In this document: positions 30,992-40,813 of the stretch, in pieces
Layout: each line of letters starts with the position of its first letter
Numbering within the stretch: the first letter of the stretch is position 1
Assembly (NCBI RefSeq): GCF_012927455.1
Contig: NZ_JABBPE010000015.1
Coordinates: 62,001 to 126,000, forward strand
DNA: 64,000 bases
Origin: Polaromonas sp.
GTDB taxonomy: Bacteria > Pseudomonadota > Gammaproteobacteria > Burkholderiales > Burkholderiaceae_C
Reading direction: 5' to 3'
Notes under the pieces: model-generated
Told to the model about the DNA's origin: nothing
What the model saw: only the letters and a program-made list of their open reading frames with translations
Database searches by the model: none
Made by a program: the position numbers and the translations under genes

Positions 30992-32170
30992 ATGCCCGCC
31001 TGGTCGTCATCATGGCAATTGCCCGATCAAATTGCCGATGTCCTGCCCTCCGAGGCGCGTCACATCGAAGAGTTGCGCCGCCTGTTTCTGGATAACGCCA
31101 GCAGCTATGGCTACGAACTGGTCATGCCGCCCTTGCTGGAGCACCTTGAGTCGCTGCTCACCGGGACCGGCGAAGCGCTTGATTTGCAGACCTTCAAGCT
31201 GGTTGACCAGCTGTCGGGCCGCACCCTGGGCTTGCGCGCCGATACCACGCCACAAGTGGCCCGGATCGACGCGCACCTGCTTAACCGTAACGGCGTGGCC
31301 CGTCTGTGCTACTGCGGCCCGGTGTTGCATACACGGGCCGAACGCCCGCACGCCACGCGCGAGCCCTTGCAATTCGGCGCCGAAATTTACGGCCATGCCG
31401 GGCTGGAGGCCGATCTGGAAGCCCAGCAGCTCGCGCTGCAAGGCCTGCGCGCTTCCGGTGTGACCGAACTGGCGGTCGACATGGCCGACGTCCGTATCGT
31501 CAGCAGCCTGCTAGCTGGTGCCACCATCAAGGGCAGCACGCTGGCGCTGATTCATGCCGCGTTGGCGGCCAAGGATGCCAGCGAGCTGGACAGCCTCACC
31601 GCCAGCTTGAAGGGCGACATCTCGGCGGCGGCCCGCGAAGGCCTGAAAGCGCTGCTCCAGCTGTATGGCGATGACCGGGTCTTGCTGGAGGCCGAAAAAG
31701 TCTTGCCGCCCGCGCCGGGACTGCGCGAGGCGCTACAAAATTTGAAGTGGCTGGGAGTTCATGTGGGCGATGTCAAGGTCAGTTTTGACCTGGCCGACCT
31801 GCGCGGCTACGCCTATTACAGCGGCACGCGTTTTGCCATTTACGGACACGGCGCCGAGCTGGCCCGGGGCGGGCGCTACGACGAGGTCGGCGCTGTGTTT
31901 GGCCGCAACCGTCCGGCCGCCGGTTTCAGCCTCGATTTGAAGGAGCTGGTGCGGGTATTGCCGCCTCGACCCCTGAAGGCCGCCATTCGCGCGCCCTGGG
32001 GCGAAGACGCCGGCCTGCGCGCTGCCATCGCTCGTTTGCGTGCCGGTGGCGAGACGGTAGTCTGCGTGCTGCCCGGTCATGAACATGAAGTCAATGAATT
32101 TGACTGCGACCGCGAACTGGTCGAAGCGGCCGGTCAATGGGCGGTCCGGCTCCTGCAAAAAGTCGGCTGA
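30992..32170 (+). CDS. hisZ: ATP phosphoribosyltransferase regulatory subunit HisZ
   Basis: 392-residue histidyl-tRNA-synthetase-like protein. The class II core is recognisable ([47 protein letters not shown]), but it lacks the C-terminal anticodon-binding domain seen in HisS, and the motif 2 region reads as HisZ. HisZ joins the short catalytic HisG to make the first enzyme of histidine synthesis and to sense histidine. hisG is not here. The position between DUF2065 and purA is standard in this order. Confidence 0.94.
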   Translation: MPAWSSSWQLPDQIADVLPSEARHIEELRRLFLDNASSYGYELVMPPLLEHLESLLTGTGEALDLQTFKLVDQLSGRTLGLRADTTPQVARIDAHLLNRNGVARLCYCGPVLHTRAERPHATREPLQFGAEIYGHAGLEADLEAQQLALQGLRASGVTELAVDMADVRIVSSLLAGATIKGSTLALIHAALAAKDASELDSLTASLKGDISAAAREGLKALLQLYGDDRVLLEAEKVLPPAPGLREALQNLKWLGVHVGDVKVSFDLADLRGYAYYSGTRFAIYGHGAELARGGRYDEVGAVFGRNRPAAGFSLDLKELVRVLPPRPLKAAIRAPWGEDAGLRAAIARLRAGGETVVCVLPGHEHEVNEFDCDRELVEAAGQWAVRLLQKVG

Positions 32171-32219
32171 AAATCCTCCTGAAGAGCGGCCGGGCGGGAC
32201 AGCTCCCGGGCCAACTTGA

Positions 32220-33599
<1,380 letters not shown>

Positions 33600-33610
33600 A
33601 TTCCAGTCAA

Positions 33611-33658
33611 ATATGCCTCAAGACCAATGAATACGGGCGCAACCAGCTATCAAATCAG
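33611..33658 (+). repeat. Dispersed repeat family 1, copy B, right arm replaced (+ orientation)
   Basis: CAATGAATACGGGCGCAACCA-GCTAT is kept, but where the other copies have N7-ATAGC this one runs into CAGGAG, the ribosome site of the next gene. Its ATG (33627) is in frame with that gene and encodes MNTGATSYQ, an artefactual N-terminus. Confidence 0.85.
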
Positions 33659-33668
33659 GAGTAATTCC

Positions 33669-34193
33669 ATGTTGACCGAAGACGGCAAGCATCTCTACGT
33701 CAGCTACGACGAATACCACAATCTGATCGAAAAACTGGCCATCAAGGTGCACCAGTCCGGCTGGCAGTTCGATGTGATCTTGTGCCTTGCGCGCGGCGGC
33801 ATGCGCCCTGGTGACATTCTTTCGCGCATTTTTGACAAGCCGCTGGCCATCATGTCCACCAGCTCCTACCGCGCCGATGCGGGCACCCTGCAGGGCAAGC
33901 TCGACATCGCGCGCTTCATCACCACGCCCAAGGGCGAGATCGCCGGCAAGGTCCTGCTGGTCGATGATCTGGCTGATTCCGGAAAGACGCTGAACGCCGT
34001 GATTCACCAGCTGCGCAACAACTACAAGCCGATCACCGAGCTACGCAGCGCCGTGATCTGGACCAAAGGCGTGTCCACCTTCCAGGCCGATTATTCAGTG
34101 GACCTGCTGCCCACCAATCCGTGGATTCACCAGCCGTTTGAAAGTTACGACGCGCTCACGCCGGTGCAGCTGATGGCCAAGTGGAAGATATGA
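33669..34193 (+). CDS. Purine-type phosphoribosyltransferase
   Basis: 174 residues of the type I phosphoribosyltransferase fold. The PRPP loop is VLLVDDLADSGKTL, preceded by ILCLARGGMRPGDIL, and the aromatic C-terminal part IHQPFESYD fits xanthine/guanine or hypoxanthine enzymes. It would convert a free purine base and PRPP to the nucleotide, complementing purA just upstream; which base is not decidable by eye. ATG 33669 is chosen because CAGGAG sits ten bases upstream, whereas the in-frame ATG at 33627 is part of the dispersed repeat. Confidence 0.9.
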   Translation: MLTEDGKHLYVSYDEYHNLIEKLAIKVHQSGWQFDVILCLARGGMRPGDILSRIFDKPLAIMSTSSYRADAGTLQGKLDIARFITTPKGEIAGKVLLVDDLADSGKTLNAVIHQLRNNYKPITELRSAVIWTKGVSTFQADYSVDLLPTNPWIHQPFESYDALTPVQLMAKWKI

Positions 34194-34197
34194 CCCC

Positions 34198-34285
34198 CAC
34201 GGTCGCTCGCTGCGCGTAGCTCCCTGCCCCCCGAGGGGGCCGCTGCGCCTGCGGCCTGGCAAAGCCAGTCCCGCGGCCCCTGCTG
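34198..34285. repeat. Dispersed repeat family 2, copy 2 (multi-hairpin)
   Basis: Lies in the 150-base gap before the PLP lyase gene. CCCCC-CGA-GGGGG is followed by a hairpin with GGGCC (34237-34241) / GGCCC (34275-34279) outside and GCGG-C-CTGGC / GCCAG-TC-CCGC around an AAA loop. The inner arm differs from copy 1 (CCGGC/GCCGG) by a paired change that keeps the stem. Confidence 0.85.
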
Positions 34286-34343
34286 GGTTTAAGTCCCGCG
34301 ATCGCTGACCGCGCCGTATGAAGTGAGCCGTTAATATGGGCTC

Positions 34344-35543
34344 ATGAGCGACATACCCCACACCTCCACACAACTGATCCACCACGCATACGAGCCGCCC
34401 GCTGGTTTTCAGGCCGTTCAACCGGGCATTCATAAAGCCTCCACCGTGATCTTTCCCAACGTCGCTGCGCTGCGCAGCCGCGACTGGAAGCACAAGACCG
34501 GCTACACCTATGGCCTGCACGGCACGCCCACCACCTTCACGCTAGAAGAGCGCATCGCGACGCTGGAGGGCGGCAAGTTCTGCACCCTGGCGCCCAGCGG
34601 CCTGGCTGCCGTGGTGTTGGTGGACATGGCGTTCCTCAAGGCGGGCGATGAGCTGCTGATTCCCGACAACGCCTACGGCCCGAACAAGGCGTTTGCCCAC
34701 GCCGAACTCACATCCTGGGGCATCAGTTTTCAGTTTTATGACGCCATGAATCCGGCCGATCTGGCGGCCAAACTCAGCCGCAAGACGCGGCTGGTCTGGC
34801 TCGAGGCGCCGGGCTCCGTCACGCTGGAGTTTCCGGATCTGCCTGCGCTGGTGGCAGTAGTCAAGGCGCACAACCAGACCGCTGAGCAGTCCCATCCGCT
34901 GGGCAGCATCACCGCGCTGGACAACACCTGGGGCGCCGGCCTGGCCTTCAATGCCTTCACGCTAGGCGCCGATGTGTCGGTGCAGGCCCTCACCAAATAC
35001 CCCAGCGGCGGCGCCGACGTACTGATGGGGTCGGTGGTCACCAACGACGAAGCGCTGCATCACCTTGTCCACTTTTGCCACATGCGCGTGGGTTACGGCG
35101 TCAGCGGCAACGACGCCGAGCTGGTGCTGCGCGGCCTGAACACTATGGCGCTGCGTTACGCCGCGCAAGATGCCGCCACCCGCCAGCTGGCGCTCTGGCT
35201 GCAGCGCCAGCCACAGATCGCAGCCGTGCTGCATCCGGCCTTGCCAGGCTCGCCCGGTCATGCGGTGTGGCAGCGCGACTGCAGCGGCGCCGCCTGCCTG
35301 CTCAGCGCCGTCTTCAAGCCCGAGTTCACGCAGCAGCGGATTGACCGTTTCTGCGACAGCCTGCGCCTTTTCAGGCTGGGCTACAGCTGGGCCGGTCCTA
35401 TGAGCTTGTGCGCGCCTTACGACGTGCCGGCCGTGCGCACCACGCCTTGGCCCCATCATGGGGGGCTGGTGCGTTTTTCGGTCGGCCTGGAGGCGGTGGC
35501 CGATCTGCAGGCCGACCTGGCCCAGGCACTTGAGAAGGCCTGA
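34344..35543 (+). CDS. metC: Cystathionine beta-lyase-type PLP enzyme
   Basis: 399-residue Cys/Met-metabolism PLP enzyme. YGLHGTPTTFTLEERIATLEGG is the family substrate/cofactor loop, DNTWGAG supplies the PLP-ring Asp, and the Schiff-base lysine is Lys218 in ALTKYPSGG. Such enzymes cleave cystathionine to homocysteine, pyruvate and ammonia, though related gamma-lyases and synthases share the fold. The FSVGLE ending is typical of beta-lyases. It stands alone on the + strand after a family 2 repeat; ATG 34344 has no strong ribosome site. Confidence 0.88.
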   Translation: MSDIPHTSTQLIHHAYEPPAGFQAVQPGIHKASTVIFPNVAALRSRDWKHKTGYTYGLHGTPTTFTLEERIATLEGGKFCTLAPSGLAAVVLVDMAFLKAGDELLIPDNAYGPNKAFAHAELTSWGISFQFYDAMNPADLAAKLSRKTRLVWLEAPGSVTLEFPDLPALVAVVKAHNQTAEQSHPLGSITALDNTWGAGLAFNAFTLGADVSVQALTKYPSGGADVLMGSVVTNDEALHHLVHFCHMRVGYGVSGNDAELVLRGLNTMALRYAAQDAATRQLALWLQRQPQIAAVLHPALPGSPGHAVWQRDCSGAACLLSAVFKPEFTQQRIDRFCDSLRLFRLGYSWAGPMSLCAPYDVPAVRTTPWPHHGGLVRFSVGLEAVADLQADLAQALEKA

Positions 35544-35610
35544 TTTCAGGCTGGTTGGGCCAACAGGCTAATGCAGTACAGTAAGGGTTGTTCATTCAAG
35601 AAAGCACGCC

Positions 35611-35802
35611 GTGGCAACTCCCAATTACTCCTATGAAAAGCGCCAGAAAGAGCTTGCTAAAAAACGTAAAAAAGAGGACAAGCTCAAGCGTAAAACCGAA
35701 GGCAAGCCCGACGAGCCCGATGACGGCACCGAGACTTCCGAGACTTCGGAAACCTCCGCCGACGGCCAGCCAGACCAGCCGCCGGCCGAAGCCGCACCGT
35801 GA
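35611..35802 (+). CDS. Small Lys-rich N-terminal, acidic C-terminal protein
   Basis: 63 residues from a GTG start. The first half (NYSYEKRQKELAKKRKKEDK) is strongly basic and helical, and the second half is Asp/Glu/Thr/Pro rich and probably disordered. I recall short Burkholderiales proteins with the same YEKRQKELAKK motif and no known function. AAGAAAG lies upstream at plausible spacing. No membrane segment or signal is present. Its function is unknown. Confidence 0.65.
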   Translation: MATPNYSYEKRQKELAKKRKKEDKLKRKTEGKPDEPDDGTETSETSETSADGQPDQPPAEAAP

Positions 35803-35840
35803 ACTGGCGGCCAGCTAAAAAAACAGGTAAAAACTTGCTC

Positions 35841-35883
35841 TAGCCCTTTAAATACGGGAGCAGTCAGCTATTTATTTAATAGC
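35841..35883 (+). repeat. Dispersed repeat family 1, copy C (+ orientation)
   Basis: TAGCCC, then AAATACGGGAGCAGTCA, then arms GCTAT (35867-35871) and ATAGC (35879-35883) with a 7-base spacer. Sits between the small basic protein gene and mnmH, which converge here. Confidence 0.85.
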
Positions 35884-35917
35884 ATTCCACACGCAACCCG
35901 GCTTCACTGCGCAGCAG

Positions 35918-36994
35918 TCAGGCCGGGTTTGTCGTTTGCGGCTCGGCCAGCATGGTCTGCGCCAGCACTTTCATCGCCGCCTCGCTGTGGTCGCGCGGGG
36001 CAATCACCCGGGCCGTTGCATAGTGCGCAAAGTTGCGCCGCATCGACTGCAGGTAAACCGGGTCATAGTGCTTGACCAGCAATTCGCGCACCACCGAGGC
36101 CACGTCACCGCTGCGCGCGCGCACCTGCCAATCCTGCACGGTGTCCTTGCCGCGCGCCTCGGTCAGGGCCTGCAAGCGCTCGCAGAAAAAGGCCGTGTCC
36201 TTGACGAAAAAGTCGTAGTCTTCCAGCAACAACGCCACGCGTTCGTTTTCGGCCAGTTCCAGCTGCAGGCAAGGGGCGGCGCGCATGGCCGCTATCAGGC
36301 CTTCGGGCACCGCCACATTGCCGACTTTTTTACTTTCGCTTTCAATGTAAACCGGACGTGCCGGGTCAAAACCGCGCAGCGCCGCCCAGATGCGGCTGTC
36401 AAAGGCTTTCTGGCTGGGCTGTGGCACGCCTGGAATCATGCCCAGCACCGAACTGCGGTGCTGCGCCAGCGCCTCCAGGTCCAACACCTGCGCGCCCTCG
36501 GCTCTAAGTGCCTGCAGCAGCCGGGTTTTGCCCGAGCCCGTGGTGCCGCAGACGACCTGGTAGTGGTGGCGCGCCGCTAGCTGCGGCAGATCGGCCACCA
36601 GCGCCGCCCGGAAGGCCTTGTAGCCGCCGTCGACCAGCGTCACCCGAAAACCGATCTGGTCGAGGATCAGCGCCAGCGAGCCGCTGCGTTTGCCGCCGCG
36701 CCAGCAGTACACCAGCGGCTGCCAGTCGCGCGGTTTGTCCAGCACCTCGCGCTGGATGTGTGCGGCGATGTTGTGGGCCACCAGTGCCGCGCCCAGCTTT
36801 TTGGCCTCAAAGGCGTTGATCTGCTTGTACTGCGTGCCAACGATTTTGCGTTCGTCGTCATGCAGGCTGGGCCAGTTCACGGCGCCGGGCAGGTGGTCTT
36901 CGGCGTATTCGCCCTCACTTCTCGCGTCAATCACGTCGGAAAAATCACCTAATTTGCCGAGCGCTTGCTCGGCCGATATGCGCTCTAGACTCAC
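35918..36994 (-). CDS. mnmH: tRNA 2-selenouridine synthase MnmH
   Basis: 358-residue enzyme that replaces sulfur by selenium at the wobble 2-thiouridine of certain tRNAs. A rhodanese domain contains the catalytic Cys97 in YCWRGGKRSG, the same position I recall for the essential Cys of the E. coli enzyme. A P-loop GTTGSGKT (150-157) lies in the C-terminal half. The start is GTG 36994, overlapping the tesA stop as GTGA; an earlier GTG at 37021 would overlap tesA by 31 bases. Its presence implies selenophosphate synthetase elsewhere in the genome. Confidence 0.92.
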   Translation of the reverse strand: MSLERISAEQALGKLGDFSDVIDARSEGEYAEDHLPGAVNWPSLHDDERKIVGTQYKQINAFEAKKLGAALVAHNIAAHIQREVLDKPRDWQPLVYCWRGGKRSGSLALILDQIGFRVTLVDGGYKAFRAALVADLPQLAARHHYQVVCGTTGSGKTRLLQALRAEGAQVLDLEALAQHRSSVLGMIPGVPQPSQKAFDSRIWAALRGFDPARPVYIESESKKVGNVAVPEGLIAAMRAAPCLQLELAENERVALLLEDYDFFVKDTAFFCERLQALTEARGKDTVQDWQVRARSGDVASVVRELLVKHYDPVYLQSMRRNFAHYATARVIAPRDHSEAAMKVLAQTMLAEPQTTNPA

Positions 36995-37737
36995 TTGATC
37001 AATTTCTTCAGTTCGGGCCACACATTGGCCAGCATCTGGCTTTGCGATTGCTCGTTGGGGTGAATGCGGTCGGCCTGGAAGCGGCTGGCCGCGTCGTCCA
37101 CATCGGCAATGCCTTTAAGGAAAAACGGCACCAGTGCTACCTGTTCGGCCTTGGCTACCTGGCCAAACAGCCGTGCAAAACCGTTGGTGTAGGCGCTGCC
37201 ATAGTTGGGCGGCACCTGCATGCCGACCAGCAGCACCTTGGCGCCGGCCTTTTTGGCGGCCTGCGTCATGGCGGCCAGGTTTTGCGCCGTCATGTCCAGT
37301 GGCAAGCCGCGCAGGGCGTCGTTGCCACCCAGCTCAATCACCACCGTGGCGGGCCGGTGCTGCGCCAGCAGGGCCGGCAGACGCGAACGTCCGCCCGACG
37401 TGGTGTCGCCGCTGATGCTGGCGTTCACGACCCTGGCGCTTTTCTTCTCACTGGCCAACTGCTTTTCCAGCAAGGGCACCCAGCCGGTGCCGCGTTTCAG
37501 ACCGTACTCAGCGCTCAACGAATCGCCGACCACCAAAATGGTGCCTGCAGGCGCCGTCAGCGTTTTAGCTTCAGCCTGCGCGTGAACCCCGCCGGGCGTG
37601 TTTAAGCAGGTCGCGACCAGCAGCGCGCCGAGTGGCCTTGACCAACCTAACCAGCTTGACCACCGGTTTTGCGCCGCCCGGTCAGGCTTGCTAAAGTCGA
37701 GCCAGGCAAATTTCAAGTTTTCTGATAAGGCTGACAT
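36991..37737 (-). CDS. tesA: Periplasmic SGNH esterase, TesA-type (acyl-CoA thioesterase I / arylesterase)
   Basis: 248 residues. A long N-terminus with a hydrophobic segment (LGALLVATCLN) and AQA acts as the export signal. SGNH blocks are VVGDSLSAEYG (catalytic Ser), GGND and DRIHPN (Asp and His). TesA hydrolyses acyl thioesters, lysophospholipids and aryl esters in the periplasm. The chosen ATG (37737) overlaps the divergent ybbA start so that the two start codons share CATG; the frame stays open upstream but inside ybbA. The stop overlaps mnmH. Confidence 0.9.
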   Translation of the reverse strand: MSALSENLKFAWLDFSKPDRAAQNRWSSWLGWSRPLGALLVATCLNTPGGVHAQAEAKTLTAPAGTILVVGDSLSAEYGLKRGTGWVPLLEKQLASEKKSARVVNASISGDTTSGGRSRLPALLAQHRPATVVIELGGNDALRGLPLDMTAQNLAAMTQAAKKAGAKVLLVGMQVPPNYGSAYTNGFARLFGQVAKAEQVALVPFFLKGIADVDDAASRFQADRIHPNEQSQSQMLANVWPELKKLIK

Positions 37738-38464
37738 GTTTGAACCCGCAGTTTCTTCCGTTCGTGGCGACGCTACACCAGCGTCCCCCAGATCTTCAAT
37801 TATTTCCGTTGAGCATGTTTTCAAGTCGGTCACCGACTCCACCGGCACTTTAACTATTTTGCGCGATATTGATTTTTCCTTGAATGCGCGCGAAACCGCC
37901 GCCATTGTGGGCGCTTCGGGCTCGGGCAAAAGCACGCTGCTGTCCATCATTGCCGGGCTCGACACCCCGACCCAGGGCACAGTGCGGCTGGCCGGCCACG
38001 ATATCTTTGCCATCAGCGAAGACGACCGCGCCGCCCTGCGCGCTCAGCAGGTGGGTTTTGTGTTTCAGAGCTTTCAGCTGATGGGCAATCTGACGGCGCT
38101 TGAAAACGTCATGCTGCCGCTCGAATTGTCGGGCAGCAAAGGCGCCCGCGCGCAGGCCACCGACATGCTCAAGCGAGTCGGTCTGGGCGAGCGGCTGGGC
38201 CACTACCCCAAGGTGCTGTCGGGCGGCGAGCAGCAGCGCGTGGCGCTGGCGCGCGCCTTTGTCGTGCAACCCGCCGTGCTGCTGGCCGACGAGCCGACCG
38301 GCAGCCTGGACTTTGCCACCGGCGAAACCGTCATGCAGCTGATGTTTGAGCTGAACCAGGAGCTCGGTACCACGCTGGTGCTGGTCACCCATGACAAAGC
38401 GATTGCATCGCGCTGCGAAAGGCGCATCACTATCGAGGCGGGGCAGCTGGTGCCCGCTGCATAA
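37736..38464 (+). CDS. ybbA: ABC transporter ATP-binding protein, YbbA/LolD type
   Basis: 242 residues. The Walker A is GASGSGKST, the signature LSGGEQQRVALARAF, the Walker B VLLADEPTGSLD, and the H-loop VTHD. This subfamily (LolD, MacB, YbbA) powers MacB-type permeases that extract or move lipophilic substrates. YbbA is normally beside tesA and followed by a large permease, ybbP; no permease follows here, so the partner is missing or encoded elsewhere. The start codon overlaps that of divergent tesA. Confidence 0.92.
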   Translation: MFEPAVSSVRGDATPASPRSSIISVEHVFKSVTDSTGTLTILRDIDFSLNARETAAIVGASGSGKSTLLSIIAGLDTPTQGTVRLAGHDIFAISEDDRAALRAQQVGFVFQSFQLMGNLTALENVMLPLELSGSKGARAQATDMLKRVGLGERLGHYPKVLSGGEQQRVALARAFVVQPAVLLADEPTGSLDFATGETVMQLMFELNQELGTTLVLVTHDKAIASRCERRITIEAGQLVPAA

Positions 38465-38474
38465 GTATAAAAAA

Positions 38475-38523
38475 TGGCTGTAGCCTATGTTCCGTGGGCG
38501 TTAGTAGCTATTAAAAACATAGC
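38475..38523 (+). repeat. Dispersed repeat family 1, copy D (+ orientation, diverged)
   Basis: TAGCCTATG then CCGTGGGCGTTAGTA then arms GCTAT (38507-38511) and ATAGC (38519-38523), 7-base spacer. Lies just after the ybbA stop; the left half is diverged. Confidence 0.75.
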
Positions 38524-38700
38524 GAATATTCGAACTATAAGCCCCCTCTCCACCGAGCAGCAGGCCGGGTGGCCGCCCGATCAGGCCGCTTCAGCATCGG
38601 CCGGGATGGATCCTGATTCCGGTCCCAATCGCAAAGGCAGTCATAACGCCATGCTGGCTACAATTTAGCGCATCATCAATCTATCTGGGCGGGAAGCGGC

Positions 38701-39720
38701 TTGAAAAAAATCTTGCGAGGCAGGCACGTCTCGGGGCTGATGTGCGGCGCGGTGCTGCTGATCCTGGTTCATGTCATAGGCACGCTCGGCTACAGATACC
38801 TCGGCCAACCGTCGGCAAGCTGGATTGACAGCTTCTACATGACCTTTATCACCGTGGCCACCATCGGCTACGGTGAAACAGTGGATTTAAGCCGGCACCC
38901 GATAGGGCGTTTGTTCACCGTGTTCATTGCCGTGATTGGCATTGGCACGATGAGCTATATGTTTTCCACTTTTGTGGCCCTGCTGCTCGAATCTGATCTC
39001 AACGCCGCCCTGAGGAAAAAACGCATGGAAAAGGACATCGCCAAGCTCGCCGGTCACTACATCGTCTGCGGCATTGGTCGCGTCGGCTCCAACGTGGCCG
39101 ATGAACTGCTCAAGACCAAACGCGTACCGGTGGTCATCGAGAGCGACCGTGAAGCGCTCGAGCGCTGGCTGGAGCATCACCCCGACACGCTGTACCTGCA
39201 TGACGATGCGACCGACGACGATGCCCTGCGCAAGGCAGGGGTCATGGCAGCGGCCGGCGTGTTTGCGGTAGCCGGAGACGACAGTCAAAACCTCATGGTG
39301 TCGCTGTCGGTCAAGCTGCTGAACCCAAAGACGCGGGTGGTGGCGCGCGTGCATGACGTGCGCAACGCCAGCAAGGCGCGACGAGCCGGGGCCGATGAAA
39401 CCGTCTCGCCCGACTTCACCGGTGGCATGCGCATTGCCTCGGCCATGGTGCGCCCGCATGTCGTCAATTTTATGGACCAGATGATGCGCAGCGATGAAGG
39501 GCTGCGCGTCGAGGAAGTGATGGTGCCGGCCGACTTTCCGGCTACACCTTTGGCCGAGCTGATTCCAAAGTCAAGGGACTACATCCTCATGGCCACCCAT
39601 GAGGATGGCCAGTGGGTGTTCAATCCGGCCGATGATCATCTGGTCAAAGCCGGTGCTGCGCTGGTTTTGATGGCCAGCCCGGGCGGGCGCGCGCATCTGG
39701 AGAACTTGCTCAAAACCTGA
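38701..39720 (+). CDS. Two-TM potassium channel with RCK/TrkA-N domain
   Basis: 339 residues. Two membrane helices (about 10-32 and 72-100) flank a pore loop with the selectivity filter TVATIGYGE. A cytoplasmic RCK domain (VCGIGRVGSNVADELL, a Rossmann nucleotide motif) and a TrkA-C-like domain at the end gate the channel. Related proteins (Kch, MthK) conduct K+ and respond to ligands or voltage. The start is TTG 38701, with GGGAAG about eight bases upstream; no in-frame ATG precedes the first helix. It stands alone, about 240 bases after ybbA. Confidence 0.9.
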   Translation: MKKILRGRHVSGLMCGAVLLILVHVIGTLGYRYLGQPSASWIDSFYMTFITVATIGYGETVDLSRHPIGRLFTVFIAVIGIGTMSYMFSTFVALLLESDLNAALRKKRMEKDIAKLAGHYIVCGIGRVGSNVADELLKTKRVPVVIESDREALERWLEHHPDTLYLHDDATDDDALRKAGVMAAAGVFAVAGDDSQNLMVSLSVKLLNPKTRVVARVHDVRNASKARRAGADETVSPDFTGGMRIASAMVRPHVVNFMDQMMRSDEGLRVEEVMVPADFPATPLAELIPKSRDYILMATHEDGQWVFNPADDHLVKAGAALVLMASPGGRAHLENLLKT

Positions 39721-39763
39721 GCGCCAGCCGGTGTGCTTTGTATCGGCGACCGTTGCGCATGTC

Positions 39764-39796
39764 TCAACGGCACCGCGGCCAAAGTCGCCAGCGCCG
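39764..39796 (+). repeat. 33-base segment nearly identical to part of rlmB
   Basis: Matches 40403-40435 inside rlmB at 30 of 33 positions, including an uninterrupted 17-base run. It lies about 190-220 bases upstream of the rlmB start in otherwise gene-free sequence and has no open frame of its own. Confidence 0.7.
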
Positions 39797-39837
39797 AGTC
39801 ATGGTCAAGGCTGGAAAATTCGCGTCGTTTAAGGGTG

Positions 39838-39891
39838 TTTTAGGCCTATAGCCTAATGAATACGGGCGCAAGCAGCTATTGAAATAATAGC
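39838..39891 (+). repeat. Dispersed repeat family 1, copy E (+ orientation)
   Basis: Full-length: TAGGCCTATAGCC, then AATGAATACGGGCGCAAGCA, then arms GCTAT (39875-39879) and ATAGC (39887-39891), 7-base spacer. Lies upstream of rlmB. It is close to copy A over its whole length. Confidence 0.9.
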
Positions 39892-39984
39892 AAGCAAGCG
39901 GCAAGAAACTGAACGCGCCCGCATCGATTACCGACGCAGGTTTCTTGCGCCGGTGACCAGTGCGCCAGCAGCGATAATTCCCGC

Positions 39985-40734
39985 ATGTCCTCTTCTCCCA
40001 AAGTTCTCTTCGGCTTTCACGCTGTCGGTGTGCGTCTGAAGACCGCGCCTCAATCGGTCATTGAAATCTATTACGAAGCCTCGCGCCGCGACGCTCGCAT
40101 GCGCCAGTTTTTGGAGCGCGCCACTGAATTCGGCGCCCGCCTGATCGAATCCGATGGGCTGCGCCTGTCCAAGATGTGCGGCAGCCACGGCCACCAGGGC
40201 GTGGTGGCGCGGGTCAATGCGGTGGCGCAGGTCACCTCGCTTGATGAACTGCTGGAGCAACTGGAGGCGGCCGGCATCGAGCAGCCGCTGCTGCTGGTGC
40301 TCGACAGCGTGACCGACCCGCACAACCTGGGCGCCTGCCTGCGCGTGGCCGACGGCGCCGGCGCGCATGCCGTGATTGCCCCGAAAGACCACGCGGCCGG
40401 CATCAACGCCACCGTGGCCAAAGTCGCCAGCGGCGCGGCCGACAGCATGCCTTACTTCATGGTGACCAATCTGGCACGCACCTTGGGTGAGCTTAAAGAG
40501 CGCGCCATCTGGTGCATAGGCACCGCGGGCGATGCCCCTAAAACGATTTACGACGTCGACCTTAAGGGCCCGGTGGCGCTGGTGCTGGGCGCAGAGGGCG
40601 AAGGCATGCGCCAGCTCACGCGCAAGACCTGCGACGAACTGGTCAGCATCCCGATGCGCGGCGCGGTCGAAAGCCTGAACGTCTCGGTGGCCAGCGGCGT
40701 CTGCCTGTACGAGGCGCTGCGCCAGAGGATCTGA
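39985..40734 (+). CDS. rlmB: 23S rRNA 2'-O-methyltransferase RlmB
   Basis: 249-residue SPOUT methyltransferase. The N-terminal substrate-binding domain begins VLFGFHAVGVRL. The knotted catalytic part has LLLVLDSVTDPHNLGACLR (motif 1), ALVLGAEGEGM (motif 2) and IPMRGAVESLNVSVASG (motif 3). RlmB methylates the 2'-OH of guanosine 2251 in 23S rRNA. ATG 39985 follows a 264-base gap containing a repeat copy and a 33-base rlmB-like fragment. It converges with the bicarbonate-transporter gene. Confidence 0.95.
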   Translation: MSSSPKVLFGFHAVGVRLKTAPQSVIEIYYEASRRDARMRQFLERATEFGARLIESDGLRLSKMCGSHGHQGVVARVNAVAQVTSLDELLEQLEAAGIEQPLLLVLDSVTDPHNLGACLRVADGAGAHAVIAPKDHAAGINATVAKVASGAADSMPYFMVTNLARTLGELKERAIWCIGTAGDAPKTIYDVDLKGPVALVLGAEGEGMRQLTRKTCDELVSIPMRGAVESLNVSVASGVCLYEALRQRI

Positions 40735-40749
40735 GTTGCTTAAGTGACA

Positions 40750-40793
40750 GGCGCAGTTTGCTACTTTATTGATAGCTGATAGCGCAGGCGGGG
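40750..40793. repeat. Dispersed repeat family 1, copy F (imperfect, orientation ambiguous)
   Basis: Arms GCTAC (40760-40764) and ATAGC (40772-40776) with the usual 7-base spacer but one mismatch between arms. Both flanks resemble the GGCGC side, so I cannot orient it. Lies between the convergent rlmB and transporter genes. Confidence 0.55.
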
Positions 40794-40813
40794 CGAGGAC
40801 TGGCAGCCATTTT

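Noticed and set aside
38474-38668. 64-codon frame after ybbA
   Set aside because: Its first part is repeat copy D and the rest has no conserved character or ribosome site.
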